Source: Shuttleworthella satelles DSM 14600 (lineage in GTDB: Bacteria > Bacillota > Clostridia > Lachnospirales > Lachnospiraceae). Taken from it: a stretch of 64,000 bases of DNA. The stretch covers positions 62,001 to 126,000 of the forward strand of contig NZ_GG665866.1 in NCBI RefSeq assembly GCF_000160115.1. The letters run 5' to 3'. The notes beneath the pieces were generated by a model. That model was not told the DNA's origin and searched no databases. It was given only the letters and a program-made list of their open reading frames with translations. Shown here in pieces: positions 26,888-35,701 of the stretch (the stretch's first letter is position 1; every line of letters starts with the position of its first letter). A program made the position numbers and the translations under genes.

Positions 26888-26937
26888 TGAAACCGTTTGC
26901 ATGATTTATATATATCACCTAAAAATCATCCTGTCAA
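26888..26937 (-). promoter_or_regulatory. Promoter and second LacI-type operator of the starch operon
   Basis: On the minus strand TTGACA (26937-26932) and TATATA (26914-26909) are 17 bases apart. Immediately downstream, at the expected start point, ATGCAAACGGTTTCA (26902-26888) is an imperfect copy of the palindrome at 26769-26784. The layout is that of a repressor blocking initiation. Confidence 0.75.
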
Positions 26938-27039
26938 TTTCGATTGATGACTTTCTTTTATTTATCTTAATATTCGTGCAAATTATCCAAATAATCCAAC
27001 CTGAAATTGGTGATTATAAATAGGTCTTTCAATGCCGTA

Positions 27040-27099
27040 TTGAATTTCCTTCCCGATCCGATTACAATACTTTTGTAGGACTTGTTAAAGATTTAACAA
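27040..27099 (+). promoter_or_regulatory. adh promoter with a Rex operator
   Basis: TTGAAT (27040-27045) and TACAAT (27063-27068) are 17 bases apart. Seven or so bases past the expected start point, TTGTTAAAGATTTAACAA (27082-27099) matches the Rex redox-sensor consensus TTGTTAANNNNTTAACAA at every defined position. Rex represses fermentation genes until NADH rises, which fits the gene downstream. Confidence 0.85.
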
Positions 27100-27144
27100 G
27101 AAAATTTTTTCACTGTCAGGTTAGAAGAAAGTGGGGAACAAAAA

Positions 27145-28362
27145 ATGCAGAGATTTACTTTACCAAGAGACTTGTATCATGGTCCGGATGCCTTAGAGGC
27201 GCTGAAGACCCTGGGCGGCAAGAAAGCCATCCTCTGTGTCGGCGGCGGTTCCATGAAGAGGGCCGGTTTCCTGGACAAGGCCATCTCCTATCTCAAGGAG
27301 GGCGGCATGGAAGTAGAGCTCATCGAGGGTATCGAATCCGACCCCTCCGTTGAGACCGTTATGAAGGGCGCTCAGAAGATGTCTGAGTTTGAGCCCGACT
27401 GGATCGTTGCCATGGGCGGCGGCTCTCCCATCGACGCGGCCAAGGCCATGTGGATCAAGTACGAGTATCCCGATACGACCTTTGAGGATATGTGCAAGGT
27501 CTTCGGTCTTCCCAAGCTGCGCACCAAGGCTAAGTTCTGCGCCATTTCCTCTACCTCCGGCACCGGTACCGAGGTAACCGCCTTCTCTATCATTACCGAC
27601 TACGAGAAGGGAATCAAATATCCCCTCGCCGATTTCGAGATCACACCCGATGTCGCCATCGTTGATCCCGCTCTGGTTGCTTCCATGCCTCAGAAGCTGA
27701 TCGCTCATACCGGAATGGATGCAATCACCCATGCCATTGAGGCCTATGTCTCTACCGCCAACAGCTATTTCACCGATCCTCTGGCTCTGGTTTCCGCCAA
27801 TACCATCAAGGAATCTCTGGTAGCTTCCTACAATGGCGATCAGGATGCCCGTGCTAAGATGCACGACGCCCAGTGCATGGCCGGCATGTCCTTCTCCAAT
27901 GCCCTCCTTGGCATTGTTCACTCCATGGCACACAAGACCGGAGCTGTTTTCGCGGACTACGGCGCTCACATCATCCACGGGGCGGCCAACGCTATGTACC
28001 TGCCCAAGGTCATCGCTTTTAACGCCAAGGACGAGACCGCCAAGAAGCGCTACGGCCAGATCTGCGACTTCATCGGAGTCAGCGGTGCCAGCGATGACGA
28101 GAAGATCGCCAATCTCATTGCCCTTCTTCGCAAGATGAACGATGAGCTTAACATCCCTCACTGCATCAAGAACTACGGCGCGGACTCCTATCCCACCGAG
28201 CAGGGCTTTGTCCCGGAGAAGGTCTTCCTTGAGAGACTTCCCGAGATCGCCAAAAACGCCATTGCCGATGCCTGCACCGGCTCCAATCCTCGTATTCCAA
28301 GTCAGGAGGAGATGGAGAAGCTGCTTAAGGCTTGCTACTATGACAGAGAAGTGGATTTCTAA
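27145..28362 (+). CDS. Iron-containing alcohol dehydrogenase
   Basis: A 405-residue group III (Fe2+-dependent) alcohol dehydrogenase, reducing aldehydes to alcohols with NAD(P)H. Visible marks: AMGGGSPIDAAKAMW near residue 90 for nucleotide binding, STSGTGTEVTAFS, metal-ligand motif GMDAITHAIEAYVS and a second ligand cluster GIVHSMAHKTGAVF with GAHIIHGAAN. It resembles butanol dehydrogenase-type enzymes; the true substrate is not predictable. Its Rex operator, own promoter and terminator show a single-gene unit induced when NADH accumulates. The GC-rich, biased codon use suggests high expression (inference). Confidence 0.92.
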   Translation: MQRFTLPRDLYHGPDALEALKTLGGKKAILCVGGGSMKRAGFLDKAISYLKEGGMEVELIEGIESDPSVETVMKGAQKMSEFEPDWIVAMGGGSPIDAAKAMWIKYEYPDTTFEDMCKVFGLPKLRTKAKFCAISSTSGTGTEVTAFSIITDYEKGIKYPLADFEITPDVAIVDPALVASMPQKLIAHTGMDAITHAIEAYVSTANSYFTDPLALVSANTIKESLVASYNGDQDARAKMHDAQCMAGMSFSNALLGIVHSMAHKTGAVFADYGAHIIHGAANAMYLPKVIAFNAKDETAKKRYGQICDFIGVSGASDDEKIANLIALLRKMNDELNIPHCIKNYGADSYPTEQGFVPEKVFLERLPEIAKNAIADACTGSNPRIPSQEEMEKLLKACYYDREVDF

Positions 28363-28390
28363 ATTTATTTCTGCTTTCCGGAAGATTCAG

Positions 28391-28426
28391 GCACACGCGA
28401 GAGACAAACTCTCGCGTGTGCTTTTT
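28391..28426 (+). terminator. Rho-independent terminator of adh
   Basis: A 13-bp perfect stem GCACACGCGAGAG / CTCTCGCGTGTGC with a 5-base loop is followed by TTTTTCGTT, 28 bases after the adh stop. Confidence 0.95.
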
Positions 28427-28434
28427 CGTTATAT

Positions 28435-28476
28435 AAAAAACCTCCCTGCCGGAACAATTTATGTTCAGCAAGGAGG
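28435..28476 (-). terminator. Rho-independent terminator of the dipeptidase gene
   Basis: On the minus strand CCTCCTTGCTGAAC pairs with GTTCCGGCAGGGAGG (small mismatches) and is followed by TTTTTTATAT. It stops transcripts coming from the peptidase gene that ends at 28564. Confidence 0.8.
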
Positions 28477-28563
28477 CTTCAAATCGGATTGATGACAATC
28501 GCATGCTCTTTGACAATCAAATACTCACAGAGCGTCCCCTGTCAGATTTTTACATGATTCACA

Positions 28564-29970
28564 TCAGCTGCAGAGCCTTACAATGGCCTCTGCGTAGACC
28601 TTGGCGGCAATCATGATGTTGTCAATATCGAAGAACTCATCGGCTCCATGCATGCGGGTATCCCGACCGGGGAGGACCGCGCCAAAGGCGACGCCGTTAT
28701 CCACATCGTGCACATAGGTCCCGCCGCCGATAGCCAGGCACTGACCCTTCAGCCCGGTAACGTCTTCATAGGCGGACAGCAGGGTGCAGATGAAGTCACT
28801 GTCCGCGGAGACTGCATGAGGAGGAACCATCCCGTCAGATACAAAGGCGAAACCGGCCTCCTCCAGCTTCTTCTGAGCGATCTTCTCACAGTTCTCCTCA
28901 TTGGAAGAGAGAGGCGTTCTGGCGTCGAACTTAAAATAGAGCCTCTTCTCATCACACCGAAAGAGATCCAGCGTTGCGGTCAGGGGACCGGACTCGGCGT
29001 CCTCATTGGCGATACCCAGGGCAGAACCGTCCGTCACGCCGTAGGGAAAGAGTTCCGGAATCTTCCGGTAGAGCGCTGTACTCTGGCACTCTGCCAGAGG
29101 AAGACGATTGATCAGAAGGACTGCTGCCAGCCCGGCATTGCGTCCTGTCTGCGGTGTAGAGGCATGGGCGGATTCCCCGATAATCGTCAGCTCCCTGTCA
29201 CCGGTCTGATGGATCTCAACTCCGCACTCTTCTTGAATCTGGGCAACAGCCGTCCTGACGACGGGCATATCGAGCTCCAGTCCCTCGAAGGCGACAACCG
29301 CCTTCTGCGGAACTGCATTGATGGCGATTCCGGCATCCAGCCTGGTCACTCTGGGCTTCACCTGGGCAGAAGCCGCATCCAGTTCCCTGGTAAAGGCGGC
29401 CTTGAACTGCCCCAGCTCCACATTGATGATGGGGAAATCCGCGTCAGGGGAGAAAGTCATAGGAGCCGGTTTCTGACTGGCATAGTAATGTTCGATATCT
29501 TTCGTCCCGGTCTCCTCCTGAGAACCCACGATCAGACGGACATTTTTAGTCAGAGGCGTCTTCGTCTCCCGGATCGCCCGCATCGCGTAGGCGGCACAGA
29601 GCATCGGCCCCTTGTCATCACTGGTGCCGCGGCCCCAGAGTTTACCATCCTTCTCGATAATCGTGAAGGGATCCGTCACCGTCCAGCCCTCACCGGCAGG
29701 GACAACATCGGAGTGAGCCAGCATGTCCAGATTGGCTGGCAGGCTTGGATCAAAGTCCGCGTAACCGATGTAGTTCTCCATATTATGGGTGGCAAAGCCA
29801 TAGCCTGCAAAGAGTTCCAGCGCCTTGTTCAGGGCCTTGCAGGGCTCTTCTCCAAAGGGCATCCCCTCTTTCGGGGAAGATTCCACAGAGGGAATCCGGC
29901 ACAGGCTTTTGATATCGTCCAGTAAGTCCTGCTGATGGGCATCCAGCCACTCGTTGATTTTCTGATTCAT
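28564..29970 (-). CDS. PepV-type M20 dipeptidase
   Basis: A 468-residue zinc metallopeptidase of family M20, PepV-like, cleaving dipeptides in the cytoplasm. Metal and catalytic sites visible: MLAHSDVVPAGEGW near 83 (His and Asp), WGRGTSDDKGPM near 113 (bridging Asp) and SQEETGTKDIEHY near 150 (Glu pair). A lid domain occupies the middle and HDVDNGVAFG near the end carries the last His ligand. I chose the ATG at 29970, eight bases after AAAGGA; the ATG at 29976 is too close to it. It stands alone with its own terminator. Confidence 0.9.
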   Translation of the reverse strand: MNQKINEWLDAHQQDLLDDIKSLCRIPSVESSPKEGMPFGEEPCKALNKALELFAGYGFATHNMENYIGYADFDPSLPANLDMLAHSDVVPAGEGWTVTDPFTIIEKDGKLWGRGTSDDKGPMLCAAYAMRAIRETKTPLTKNVRLIVGSQEETGTKDIEHYYASQKPAPMTFSPDADFPIINVELGQFKAAFTRELDAASAQVKPRVTRLDAGIAINAVPQKAVVAFEGLELDMPVVRTAVAQIQEECGVEIHQTGDRELTIIGESAHASTPQTGRNAGLAAVLLINRLPLAECQSTALYRKIPELFPYGVTDGSALGIANEDAESGPLTATLDLFRCDEKRLYFKFDARTPLSSNEENCEKIAQKKLEEAGFAFVSDGMVPPHAVSADSDFICTLLSAYEDVTGLKGQCLAIGGGTYVHDVDNGVAFGAVLPGRDTRMHGADEFFDIDNIMIAAKVYAEAIVRLCS

Positions 29971-30111
29971 ATTCATTCCTTTCTCAACTGTCACAGGAAC
30001 ATATCTGCCCTTGAGAGGCCGATACGTCCCCTTTTGATTCCTGCAATCCCAAACAGAGATCACCTTACGCTTTCACCGGATCCGCTTTCCCTGTTCTGCT
30101 CTCCCGCAGAC

Positions 30112-31428
30112 TCAGGTCTTACTCTTCGGAACCGATCCCAAAAGATAATCAATAAACTGCTGAGCCGTTCTGCCGGAGAATCCCCCATGACTGAGTTCCC
30201 ATACATTGGCTCTGGAGCGAAGCTCCTCCCGGCTGATGGTCAGTTCCGGATAACGGGCCGCAAGGGTCTCTACAATATGGATGAATTCCTTCGGCGAAGG
30301 CTTGAAGTAGCCAATCTGCAGACCGAAGCGGGCTGACAGGGACAGCTTCTCCTGAACGGTATCATTCTTGTGGACATCGTCATCCTCGTGATCCGTCTTG
30401 TCCCTCCAGGTCTCGCGAACCAGGTGCTTGCGGTTGGAGGTGGCATAGATCAGGACATTCTCCGGCTTGGGCTCCAGACCACCTTCAATAATCGCCTTCA
30501 GATACTTGTACTCCAGCTCACTCTCCTCGAAAGAGAGGTCGTCCATGTAGATGACAAAGCGGTAGTTGCGGTTCTTGATCTGATTGATAATCTTGGCCAG
30601 GTACTGAAACTGGTGCTTATAAATCTCGATGATACGAAGCCCCTGACTGTAGTAGGCATTCAGAATTGCCTTGACTGAGGTGGACTTACCGGTACCGGCG
30701 TCGCCGTAGAGGAGAACATTGTTGGCCTTACGGCCTGCGACAAACGCCTGCGTATTATCGACCAGTTCCTTCTTCTGCATTTCATAGCCGACAATATCCT
30801 CCAGATGAATATCCAGGGTATTGGTAATTGGAACCAGAAGCTCGGTCTCCGGATCCTCTGAGACACGAAAGGCTTTATTAAGGCCCAGCATACCTACACC
30901 ATAACGGCCATAGAAGGAAGTGACTGCCTGATAGAGTTCCCGGTCCGTAGCAGCTGCGTCGAAAGCGGCAGACAGCTCCTGTACCTTGTCAGAGACATTC
31001 TTGTTGTAGATCTGCGCCTTCTTCTCGACAGCCTGAAAATTTGTCAGAATAGAGAAGACCGAAATGCCCAGCTTCCTCTCAAGGGGAGCGAAGTCGTAAT
31101 CAAAGAGCTGTTTGAAAATATGCAGGTCATTTTCCACAAGGGTGTTGACTGAGCCATCCATAACCCCCTCTTTCTCCGCGACAAGGGTGAATGGGGTCTC
31201 CGTCATAGCCAGCAGATAGGCCAGGTAGTTCTGCCAGAGGTTCTGATTAAAGCCGTAAACCGTGGCCAGATCCAAGAGGCGATGCACCTGCTCTAAGATC
31301 TCCTGCGAAGCCTCCTCGTCAGAAAGCTTTCCCTGATCCAATCTGCGCATGGCATCCGCGATTCGGAAGAGAATGGAATCTCTGGAAATCGATCGGTAAA
31401 TGATCAGTTTGCTCGTCAGTTGATACAT
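30112..31428 (-). CDS. DUF815-family AAA ATPase
   Basis: A 438-residue protein of the DUF815 family of AAA-type ATPases, whose role is not established. The N-terminal half is helical. The ATPase core begins at [15 protein letters not shown], with Walker [15 protein letters not shown] near 250, Walker [13 protein letters not shown] near 295, a sensor segment [15 protein letters not shown], and an arginine-finger region [14 protein letters not shown]. The start at 31428 is set by GGAGGTGAAC; an upstream in-frame TTG is not needed. It is transcribed alone or with the dipeptidase downstream (141-base gap). Confidence 0.85.
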   Translation of the reverse strand: MYQLTSKLIIYRSISRDSILFRIADAMRRLDQGKLSDEEASQEILEQVHRLLDLATVYGFNQNLWQNYLAYLLAMTETPFTLVAEKEGVMDGSVNTLVENDLHIFKQLFDYDFAPLERKLGISVFSILTNFQAVEKKAQIYNKNVSDKVQELSAAFDAAATDRELYQAVTSFYGRYGVGMLGLNKAFRVSEDPETELLVPITNTLDIHLEDIVGYEMQKKELVDNTQAFVAGRKANNVLLYGDAGTGKSTSVKAILNAYYSQGLRIIEIYKHQFQYLAKIINQIKNRNYRFVIYMDDLSFEESELEYKYLKAIIEGGLEPKPENVLIYATSNRKHLVRETWRDKTDHEDDDVHKNDTVQEKLSLSARFGLQIGYFKPSPKEFIHIVETLAARYPELTISREELRSRANVWELSHGGFSGRTAQQFIDYLLGSVPKSKT

Positions 31429-31678
31429 GTTCACCTCCAAAGCTTCTAAAAATCGCCCCTATTATAGCACAAGTCCCCTCCAGCCCGGCTGAAAAGAGAC
31501 TTGCTGACCTATATAGCGTATCGTGACGCCGAGCGCATTTTATCGAGCGCATTTTATGGAATAAAACATCCGTCTTTGAAACAAACCTCGTGATTCCATG
31601 ATTTAAATCTGCTGCTCCGGAAAAGGGGAACAAGATCTTAAAAAGTAAGCTTCAAAAGTCTGCTCCTCTCCTACCTCT

Positions 31679-32206
31679 CTATATCCTTGATCCCCCGACC
31701 AGACTTGCCCTCTTAAAATGAACCAGTAACTGCATGGCCGCAAAGAGCATCAGAGTCTGTACCGGCAGCATCACCAGCTGTTTTAGAATCCTGCTGGTGA
31801 CGACAGCGACAAAGCCCCTGCCGTAGAGCATAGAGAGAAAGATCCCGTTCAATAGAATATTGGCGATGGTCATGCGGAGAAATTCACAGAAAAAGCAGCG
31901 GATCAGGCTTGGCTTATGCCCATAGAGGGTGAGTCCCGCGATCACACCGCCTACGGCCGCCGTCAGGGTAAAACCGGGAAAGTAAGGTCCTGTCGGCTTG
32001 ATTAGATAGCCGCCCAGGTCAGAGAGGGCTCCTACCAGCCCCCCGACAAAGGGGCCAAAGAGAGCACCCGCCATGGCATTGGCCAGGAAGCTGAAGCGAA
32101 TCTCGATCAGCTGGGTAATAGGAATCTTAAAGAAACCCAGGACAATGGAAATGGCCACCAGCATGGCGGCCGTGGTCAGAACACGGATATCCCTCAATTT
32201 AGACAT
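31679..32206 (-). CDS. folT: Folate-family ECF transporter substrate-binding component (FolT)
   Basis: A 175-residue integral membrane S-component of an energy-coupling-factor vitamin importer, with about five to six helices. The opening RVLTTAAMLVAISIVLGFF, then EIRFSFLANAMAGALFGPFV and PTGPYFPGFTLTAAVGGVIA, match FolT proteins, which bind folates. The ECF ATPases and T component are not in the window and are normally shared. The ATG at 32206 follows GAAGGAGGTCTTTTT; a longer frame reaching 32347 crosses the riboswitch and is not coding. The tetrahydrofolate riboswitch directly upstream confirms the substrate class. Confidence 0.9.
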   Translation of the reverse strand: MSKLRDIRVLTTAAMLVAISIVLGFFKIPITQLIEIRFSFLANAMAGALFGPFVGGLVGALSDLGGYLIKPTGPYFPGFTLTAAVGGVIAGLTLYGHKPSLIRCFFCEFLRMTIANILLNGIFLSMLYGRGFVAVVTSRILKQLVMLPVQTLMLFAAMQLLVHFKRASLVGGSRI

Positions 32207-32271
32207 AAAAAGACCTCCTTCGCAGTATTTCCTGAACCGCACCGGAGGCAGATCATCTTCTTCACTTCGGA

Positions 32272-32373
32272 GCAGCAGCGGGATGCGAAACCATGACCGC
32301 GAGGATCCCCTCTTCGTCCCACTGACAACTCCCTGTTCAGGAGGCACTTAACGCCGTGGTTTCTACTCTGCAA
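32272..32373 (-). promoter_or_regulatory. Tetrahydrofolate (THF) riboswitch
   Basis: Read on the minus strand, the region begins GCAGAGTAG, then has GGCGTTAAGTG, GGGACGAAGAGG, CTCGCGGTCATGG and closes with GCATCCCGCTGC. These blocks, in this order, are the conserved sequence elements of the class I THF riboswitch, and the end segments pair as the closing stem. About 65 bases lie between it and the folT start. A CCTCC segment (about 32244-32248, + strand GGAGG) could pair with the folT ribosome-binding site as the expression platform (inference). Confidence 0.88.
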
Positions 32374-32540
32374 CTAACAATTTGACAGAGACATCATAAC
32401 AGGCAGACGAGTCTCTGACAAGAGCTCAGACCATACATCTCCCTCACCAGGCTACGCGCCGCCCGCCAGGCACACCAAACCACTTAGCATCCATTGCCAG
32501 TTGAAATCACCCATCCGCCGGAGAAAATACCGTCAATCGC

Positions 32541-32596
32541 ATCCGGCTGGCAGCCACAAACAGACCGCGTCCGGCTGACAGCCACAAACAGACCGC
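32541..32596. repeat. Two tandem 28-bp repeats in the intergenic region
   Basis: Units 32541-32568 and 32569-32596 share CCGGCTG, a central AGCCACAAACAGACCGC, and differ at only two positions. A third copy breaks off after ATCCG at 32597. The surrounding stretch 32374-32651 contains no gene that I can see. Confidence 0.8.
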
Positions 32597-32651
32597 ATCC
32601 GCTGGCGTCCCCCGTCATCCAGAGGCAGTCGGCATACCGGATCCGATTCTT

Positions 32652-33245
32652 TCAATCGGAGGCTCTCATCCATTGAGGCCATGGAATGATCCCCTCTTTC
32701 TCCTGCCTGTGATCCGCAATCATCTTCTCCATCCAGACCATGTCATACCAGCGGCCGAACTTATAGCCACACTTGTGAAAACGCCCCACCATCCGATAGC
32801 CCAGGTGTTTGTGGAAGTCCACGCTGTTCAGAGTCAGATAGGGATCTTCCCCAACCGGATAGGCGATGCAGGCGTTGGCATTGGTTACGCCCATGGCGGC
32901 CAGCTCTCTCTCCAGCCTCTCATAGAGGGCCCTGCCCAGCCCCTGACCACATGCCGCCTGGTCCAGGTAGATCGACATTTCTACAGAGTGATCATAGGCC
33001 TCCCGATGAATAAAGGCAGAGGCATAGGCATAGCCCAGGATCTCCCCCGCTTCTTCTGCGACATAATATGGATAGCGGTCCATAATCGCACGGATTCGAT
33101 CACAAAAATCAGCAGGAGTCGGCAGCGCCAGCTCAAAACTGATCGCTGTCTTCTCCACATAGGGACGGTAAATCTCAAGCAGACGCGGCGCATCCGCAGG
33201 GGTCGCCGGGCGAAGTTCGATCGAATGATTCAGATTCACAGACAC
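32652..33245 (-). CDS. GNAT-family N-acetyltransferase
   Basis: A 197-residue acetyl-CoA-dependent acetyltransferase. The segment LRPATPADAPRLLEIYRPYV opens the fold; MSIYLDQAACGQGLGRALYERLE near 92-114 contains the Q/RxxGxG/A acetyl-CoA loop; FHKHLGYRMVGRFHKCGYKFGRWYDMVWMEK is the typical C-terminus of the phosphinothricin acetyltransferase-like subgroup. The true substrate is unknown. The start is a GTG at 33245 placed by GGGAGG seven bases upstream. It is 43 bases downstream of a Nudix gene on the same strand. Confidence 0.85.
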   Translation of the reverse strand: MSVNLNHSIELRPATPADAPRLLEIYRPYVEKTAISFELALPTPADFCDRIRAIMDRYPYYVAEEAGEILGYAYASAFIHREAYDHSVEMSIYLDQAACGQGLGRALYERLERELAAMGVTNANACIAYPVGEDPYLTLNSVDFHKHLGYRMVGRFHKCGYKFGRWYDMVWMEKMIADHRQEKEGIIPWPQWMRASD

Positions 33246-33287
33246 GCATCCACCTCCCGCATTGCGTCCATCACGGCAGTCGCTCTC

Positions 33288-33800
33288 TCAGACAAATGCC
33301 CGCTTCATGCTCTCATAGTGCAGGAACCTCCCCTGTGAGGCGAAGCCCCGGATCTGTTCATAAGTGGCCAGAAGGAAACCGTCGGTTTCCTCTTCCTGCA
33401 GATGAACCTCGGACGCGTCAAAATCCAGAACGAACTTGTAGACGTCTACAAAGTAGTTGTTGGCCTCATGAGGATCCTCCCTGTGATAATCAAAGAGAAA
33501 GCCCCCCTCGGCCCCCCGCACATCAATGCCGGTCTCTTCCAGGAGTTCTCTTTGCACTGCCTCAAGACTGGTCTCGCCCGCCATCACACCGCCGCCTGGG
33601 ATCTCCCAGTCGCCGGGCGCCCAGGCCTTATCCCTGGCTCGCTTGGTGATCAGATAGCGGCCTGCCCTGTTCTGAAGAATTCCGAGCACTGTCAGATGGT
33701 AGTCTCCCTCAGCCATGGTCCAGTCATTTTTCTTCATGACCCGTCCGGTCAGCTTCTTGTCTCTGTCGTAGACGTCCCAGTATTCTTCTTTCTCTGCCAT
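33288..33800 (-). CDS. Nudix hydrolase
   Basis: A 170-residue Nudix-fold pyrophosphohydrolase. The Nudix box is complete: GGGVMAGETSLEAVQRELLEETGID near residues 70-94. The N-terminal EYWDVYDRDKKLTGRVMKKN, with YHLTVLGIL, is the signature of the IDI-like/YfcD subgroup, acting on nucleoside or isoprenoid diphosphates in relatives; substrate is unknown here. I chose the ATG at 33800 (AAAAGGAGTATTT). It sits between a small membrane protein and the GNAT gene on the same strand. Confidence 0.85.
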   Translation of the reverse strand: MAEKEEYWDVYDRDKKLTGRVMKKNDWTMAEGDYHLTVLGILQNRAGRYLITKRARDKAWAPGDWEIPGGGVMAGETSLEAVQRELLEETGIDVRGAEGGFLFDYHREDPHEANNYFVDVYKFVLDFDASEVHLQEEETDGFLLATYEQIRGFASQGRFLHYESMKRAFV

Positions 33801-33835
33801 AAATACTCCTTTTCCTGTCATACCGCGCCTTACTC

Positions 33836-34006
33836 CTACAGGGTCCACAGAACCACAAACCACAGAACCAGCATTCCAAGAGCAATGGCATACATGGCGA
33901 CCATGTCCCAGTATTCTCTTCTTGTTCGCGTCTTCTTATCCCGATTGCCGCCGAAGCGGCCGATCAGAGCAAAGAGAATCGCTGAAAGAAGCGTCGCAAT
34001 TTTCAT
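33836..34006 (-). CDS. Small two-helix membrane protein
   Basis: A 56-residue protein, MKIATLLSAILFALIGRFGG at the N-terminus, a basic middle NRDKKTRTRREYWD, and a second hydrophobic stretch MVAMYAIALGMLVLWFVV. Two membrane segments with a positive loop are predicted. The ATG at 34006 follows GGAAAAGCGAT. I do not recognise a family. It lies 36 bases before the Nudix gene on the same strand and could be co-transcribed. Confidence 0.6.
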   Translation of the reverse strand: MKIATLLSAILFALIGRFGGNRDKKTRTRREYWDMVAMYAIALGMLVLWFVVLWTL

Positions 34007-34165
34007 ATCGCTTTTCCTTTCCTGTTTGCGCCCAAAACATTCGCGCCGCAGCATCGCCTCCGAATTTCCATATCACTACTGTACGATCCTGCACAGGCGT
34101 CTTGCTTCCTCATTCTGCCGACTTCCCATTCCCTGCACAGCAAATACTCACACCGCGAGCATTCC

Positions 34166-35524
34166 CTAATGCCGCATGGTCCGCATCCAATCCCCGTGCA
34201 GGTAACGCAGGCCGAACATGGTCACCCGCACGCCCCAGTCAATCAACATGGCAATCCACACGCCGATGATTCCCATCCCAAGCCCCACACCCAGAAGATA
34301 GGAGAAAATGATTCGGAAGGTGAACATAGACGCGATCGATACCACCATCGTATAGCGGACGTCATTGGCCGCCCGAAGGAAATTGGGGAAGGTAAAGGAC
34401 ATGGGCCAGAGAGCCATGGCAAAGCCCGTATGAATCACGACCAGGATCCAGGCCAGGTGTCTGGTTTCTTCCGTCAGCCCATAGAGGGATAAAAGGAAGG
34501 GCAGGGTCATCAGAAGAAGGACGTCCCAGAGGCCATTTGCCAGATAGGTGATCTTCATCAGCTTCTTCAGATAGTATCTGACCTGTCCCACATCTCCTGC
34601 CCCCACACACTGTCCGATGACCGTGATCATGGCTACATTCATAGCCTTGGCCAGCATGATAGAGACCGCATCCAGGTTGTTGGCGACCCCGTTGGCCGCA
34701 ATCTGACTGGTTCCAAAGACCGCGACAATGGCAATCACAAGAACACGGCCCAGCTCGAAGACGCCGTTTTCCACCCCATTGGGAATCCCGATATAGAGGA
34801 TGCGGCGGATGGTCTTCATATGAACCCTGAGCCTCTCTCTGACAAAATGCACCTGGCGCTTCTGATCTCTGAGCAGCATGCCCAGCATCAGGCAGGCCAC
34901 GGCTCTTGAGAGCAATGACGGGACGGCCACGCCGGCCACCCCCATGTGAAGAATGAAGACCCCGATGGCATTGCCCCCGATATTGATGATATTCATGACA
35001 AGAGAACTCACCAGAGTCACCCGGGAGTTCCCCATAGAGCGAAAGAGGGCCGCATTGCCCTCATACATGGCCAAAAAGGGATAGGAGAAGGCGGAAATCA
35101 GAAAATAGCTGCTGGCATTGGCCATGACGTCCGCGTCGATCCTCCCGAAGAGCAGGCGCAGGATGGGCCCGTGCAAAAACAGAGCGAAAGTCATGATAAA
35201 GAGGCCTGCGGTCAGAACCGTAATCAGGAGCTGATTGGCCGCCCGACAGGCCTGATCCTCCCGTCTGGCCCCCAGGTATTGAGATACGACAACCGCGCCT
35301 CCCGTGGCCAGAGCCGTCATGACAGAGATGATAAGCTGATTGACCATGTCAACCAGAGAGACTCCTGAGACCGCCGCCTCTCCCAGAGAGGAGACCATCA
35401 TGGTGTCGGCCATTCCCACGGTAATGGTCAGAGCCGTCTCTAAGACCAGGGGCCAGATCAGGCGGAAGAGATATTGATTTGTGAAGAGCTTATTTGACCC
35501 GACAGGGCCGATTGGATTCGACAC
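34166..35524 (-). CDS. MATE-family multidrug/metabolite exporter
   Basis: A 452-residue, twelve-helix transporter of the MATE family, which exports drugs or metabolites using Na+ or H+ gradients. The two-fold repeat is visible: WPLVLETALTITVGMADTMM in the first half and IGIPNGVENGVFELGRVLVI in the second, both with the MATE-type polar pattern. The start is a GTG at 35524 with GGAGAAGATC upstream. Substrates cannot be predicted. No regulator is adjacent. Confidence 0.9.
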   Translation of the reverse strand: MSNPIGPVGSNKLFTNQYLFRLIWPLVLETALTITVGMADTMMVSSLGEAAVSGVSLVDMVNQLIISVMTALATGGAVVVSQYLGARREDQACRAANQLLITVLTAGLFIMTFALFLHGPILRLLFGRIDADVMANASSYFLISAFSYPFLAMYEGNAALFRSMGNSRVTLVSSLVMNIINIGGNAIGVFILHMGVAGVAVPSLLSRAVACLMLGMLLRDQKRQVHFVRERLRVHMKTIRRILYIGIPNGVENGVFELGRVLVIAIVAVFGTSQIAANGVANNLDAVSIMLAKAMNVAMITVIGQCVGAGDVGQVRYYLKKLMKITYLANGLWDVLLLMTLPFLLSLYGLTEETRHLAWILVVIHTGFAMALWPMSFTFPNFLRAANDVRYTMVVSIASMFTFRIIFSYLLGVGLGMGIIGVWIAMLIDWGVRVTMFGLRYLHGDWMRTMRH

Positions 35525-35701
35525 GATCTTCTCCTCTCCTTCGTTGACTGCAAGTCCCTGATTCCTCCTGACCTCAGATTTATTCCTCTCCTTCCCCGGA
35601 TTCCAGAAATCTCCAAAATTGACTCCTGTTCAGATATGCTTCCACTTCAAAAGTCTCCTCCCGGGAATTGACCGCCAGCTGTTTCCGGAAACGATTCCTC
35701 T

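Noticed and set aside
31679-32347. A longer FolT protein starting at 32347
   Set aside because: The extra codons overlap the THF riboswitch; the ATG at 32206 has a strong ribosome-binding site.
32541-32596. CRISPR-like array
   Set aside because: Only two adjacent 28-bp units without spacers, and no cas genes in the window.
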